Origin: Suillus spraguei | Lineage: Eukaryota > Basidiomycota > Agaricomycetes > Boletales > Suillaceae | Assembly: GCA_016800925.1 (NCBI GenBank) | Contig: JABCPU010000118.1 | Location: 108,943-172,942, forward strand | Direction of reading: 5' to 3' | Length of the DNA stretch: 64,000 bases | In this document: piece after piece, positions 60,861-64,000 of the stretch | How positions within the stretch are numbered: position 1 is the stretch's first letter | Layout of the letters: the number at the start of each line of letters is the position of its first letter | Made by a program: the position numbers and the translations under genes | The notes under the pieces: generated by a model | Databases searched by the model: none | Seen by the model: only the letters and a program-made list of their open reading frames with translations | Told to the model about the DNA's origin: nothing

Positions 60861-61359
60861 CTTACCCTTTCATTCATAGGTTTCAAGATGCGCTTCAGTC
60901 ATGTGCATGAACCCCAGTGAAAACTGGACATTCTGAAATCTGCTAAAACAGATGTAAATATACGCAAAGCTACTTTGCACCTTACATACCTGGTCTTATC
61001 TACGGTACATAATCGACGCGTTTCGCAAACACAACATTCAGGCTATAGACTGCTTCCTCGTTTCACGCGTTGACTTTGTGTTTAGCAAACGAGAATTACA
61101 AGCAGCGCCCCGGTCCATACTATGGCTACTACTCGCACACGTCGTAATGCTCTGTACTCGTCACTAGCGCATGTAGTCCTTGTTGCACTATTGCTGCACC
61201 CACCATAATACATACTTTTATGTGGCAGAGTGGGATTTTTTCTATGGGTTACCTCTCACTGCCAGCACTCAAAAACCTCAAAAAGTATTCCTATAAAGGT
61301 GTAGATGCAGTGGGTACTGTTCCATTGAGTGTTCTTTTTCTTTTGCTGTCATACTGAAC
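60861..61359. other. Intergenic; nothing recognised
   Basis: No repeat, RNA gene or coding segment that I can support between the Furry piece region and the phosphotransferase remnant. Confidence 0.4.
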
Positions 61360-61364
61360 TTTTG

Positions 61365-61867
61365 AAAATAAGATCTTTGGTTTCGCGTTATCTCCTTACG
61401 CCATATTGGAATTGGTTCATCAAGCTCTTTCCACTCACCATCACCCCAAATACCGTATGTTATTACCACTTAGTTCTTGGCGTCAGTCAAACTTGTTCAG
61501 ATAACCTTGCTTGGCCTGTGTATTGTCGCTTTCAATGTCATCACGCTACTATATTACGACCCACTTTATTTGACGGAGAAAGATGGAGCAGTCGGGCCTC
61601 CTCAGTGGATCTACTTCACGTGCGCGCATTCTATTGTTTGTGTCAAGCTTGTGTCACGCTGACCCTCGAAACTTAGATGGGCGATTGGGTTGTTCATGTA
61701 CCAAAGTCCAGACGCAGTGGACGGGTGAGTAGATACCTTACCACCGGTCTATATCCATGCTTATCCAAGTGCAGCAAGCAGGCACGGAGAACGGGAATGG
61801 CTGGTCCTTTGGGAGAAATGTTGAATCATGGTCTGCATGCGCGTTTCCTGACGCGCATATATATCTA
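61365..61867 (+). pseudogene. EPT1: CDP-alcohol phosphotransferase (EPT1/CPT1-like), N-terminal remnant with broken active site
   Basis: Family makes phosphatidylethanolamine/choline in the ER. Exons read LVSRYLLTPYWNWFIKLFPL-TITPNT, then ITLLGLCIVAFNVITLLYYD, AVGPPQWIYFT (about 61500-61620), GLFMYQSPDAVDG (61685-61722), then after a GT-AG intron KQARRTGMAGPLGEMLNHGL. The CDP-AP motif DG-x2-AR-x8-G-x3-D-x3-D keeps DG, AR and G, but both last Asp are lost (GEMLNHGLH). The frame is also broken after IYFT. It stops at 61867; six or more membrane helices are missing. Confidence 0.85.
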
Positions 61868-62069
61868 ACCTTTTTTTCATAGGTTGCGACGCGCTTAACA
61901 CTACAGTATGCTGCCTTTACTTCAAGTCGTGATTCTGGCCTCATCCTATGTACTTTTCCAGCTTGAGGTCGTTCTTGCGGTCCACAGGACAAGATTTGAT
62001 CAATATCCTCTGCTGTAGACAAGTTGGACAAGGTTGGTCGATAGAGATGCATTTTCGATGCTGGTTCTA

Positions 62070-63196
62070 ATTGCGTGCAGCTTCCCTGGCTAGAAGTAAA
62101 GAAAGAAATGACGGAAGAGAAGGCCTTTCTCCAGATGTCGCTGATAAGATTGGAGAGTATGTCAAGCACAAAGGTAGGCAGCCTTGATTTTATGCAAAGC
62201 CAAGTATCTCATCTCATTTGTTATACAGGTGGTCCATCGCTACTCGATCTTTTGAAAGCAGATGCCACTCTCATGGCAAACCCGAGCGCGAAGCAGGGCA
62301 TTTCAGACATGGATATTCTCTTTACTCTCCTATGAGCATATAAAGTGGCTCGACAAAGTAAGCTCGCTTTCCGTGAATTAGAACATGATATATATTAATG
62401 TATGCATAGATCTCGTTCGATATGTCTCTCGCCCGTGGTCTAGACTATTATACAGGCATCATCTATGAAGCGATCGTCGAAGCATCAGCACCACCAGCTC
62501 TTTCCGCAAATGCAACAGAGTCCCCAGCCCCAGCCCCCCCCAAAACCGAACCCTCGAAAAAAGCCAAAGCTGATGATAACGAAGAGGATGGAGTGGATGA
62601 ATCGCAGGTTGGTGTCGGGTCCATTGCTGCTGGTGGCCGGTACGATAACCTGGTTGGTATGTTCACTGCCGCTGCCGCTGCTGAAGGAAGAAGACTCCAG
62701 GGCTCCCGTGTATTGAGGTCAGTATTGGTCTTGACCGTATCTTTGCAATTGTGTGGCCAAAGTGGGTCGAGAAGAGGATGCAAGTAAAGAGACCATGGTA
62801 TACGTGTTGGCTGCTGGTGATGGGTTGTTGGAAGAGCGGATTGCACTCGTGCAGGAACTCAGGGAAGCAGGCATAAAGGTTAGTCAAATTGTCGTTTTCC
62901 AATTCATGTATTAACTCTTTTTTTTCTCAGACTGACTTCCTCGCAAAGAGGAAACTGAAGCTCACTGCGCAGTTCATGGCTGGTGAAAAGGATGAAGTTC
63001 CTTTGCTGTGATTTTGGGCGTGATGAGCTCAAGGAAGGTTTGGTGACTGTTAAAGAGCAAAAGTGGGAATTCGTAGATGGGAAGAAGACAAAAGTTCAGT
63101 CGGCAGATCAAGGTATGAAGGTGCGGCGGGACGAACTGATTAGTTGGATCAAGCAAACACCTACATATCAAGGCTGGTCGAGCGGTCGACTTATCT
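62070..63196 (+). pseudogene. HTS1: Histidyl-tRNA synthetase, C-terminal half, frameshifted
   Basis: Reads PWLEVKKEMTEEK / GLSPDVADKIGEYVKHKG (frameshift between), then GPSLLDLLKADATLMANPSA and GISDMDILFTLL. A frameshift near 62330 precedes [20 protein letters not shown] (class II HisRS motif, [10 protein letters not shown]) and [19 protein letters not shown]. Further frameshifts lie near 62780 (before MVYVLAAGDGLLEERIALVQ) and near 63000 (PFAVILG). It ends with the anticodon-binding part DELISWIKQTPTYQGWSSGR and stops at 63199, where SEC23-derived sequence begins. Introns are kept, so it is a DNA duplicate. The N-terminal half with motif 1 and 2 is missing. Confidence 0.9.

Positions 63197-64000
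<804 letters not shown>

Overview
This window looks like nuclear DNA of a filamentous basidiomycete, most likely an Agaricomycete with a repeat-rich genome. Genes are split by many short (about 45-70 bp) GT-AG introns. The recognisable proteins are fungal: a P5A ATPase, Sec23, a DASH/Dam1 subunit, a fungal P450, TPR-CHAT and NACHT proteins, a chromodomain Ty3 element and a Tad1/L1-like LINE. No rRNA, tRNA, CRISPR or bacterial-type operon was seen. The species cannot be named from the sequence.

Layout. 0-11.6 kb is ordinary gene space: a cytochrome P450 (-), a proline-rich exon (-), a P5A ATPase (Spf1 type, +) with a likely frameshift at its C-terminus, and an intact SEC23 (+). 11.9-15.56 kb holds two head-to-tail copies of a non-autonomous element with hairpin-rich 5' ends and internal CTCCCAT minisatellites. 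The second copy ends on the base before the start codon of a DASH complex DAM1-like gene (15.56-16.7 kb). 17.7-20.6 kb is a TPR-CHAT protease-like pseudogene. 21.8-36.4 kb is mostly repeats: a broken Ty3 chromodomain integrase end, tandem arrays with periods near 85, 133, 135, 149 and 89 bp, a large imperfect palindrome, and a decayed SNF2-like ATPase gene. A short motif (GGCTCCCTGAGGGGACC and its complement) recurs across 27-31 kb.

36.5-45.3 kb contains a truncated integrase-like gene with a third copy of the 11.9-kb element inside its intron, a partial amidase, and an MFS transporter gene split by a 5'-truncated LINE with a clear target-site duplication and poly(A) tail. 45.2-47.4 kb is an unrecognised multi-exon gene.

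From 47.7 kb on the window is a graveyard of dead copies or pieces of housekeeping genes: GMP synthase, XRN1, Furry/PAG1/Tao3, CDP-alcohol phosphotransferase, histidyl-tRNA synthetase and a second partial SEC23. The last repeats part of the intact SEC23 at 9.76-10.56 kb. A 91-bp satellite, a NACHT fragment and a fungal-specific hypothetical protein lie among them.

The most unusual signal is an exactly 54-bp element present six times (35.17, 35.89, 38.91, 53.84, 56.93 and 57.29 kb) with CTATG/CATAG ends. Four copies abut gene-fragment edges, and two in opposite orientation bracket the XRN1 piece. It has no coding capacity and does not match a family I can name.
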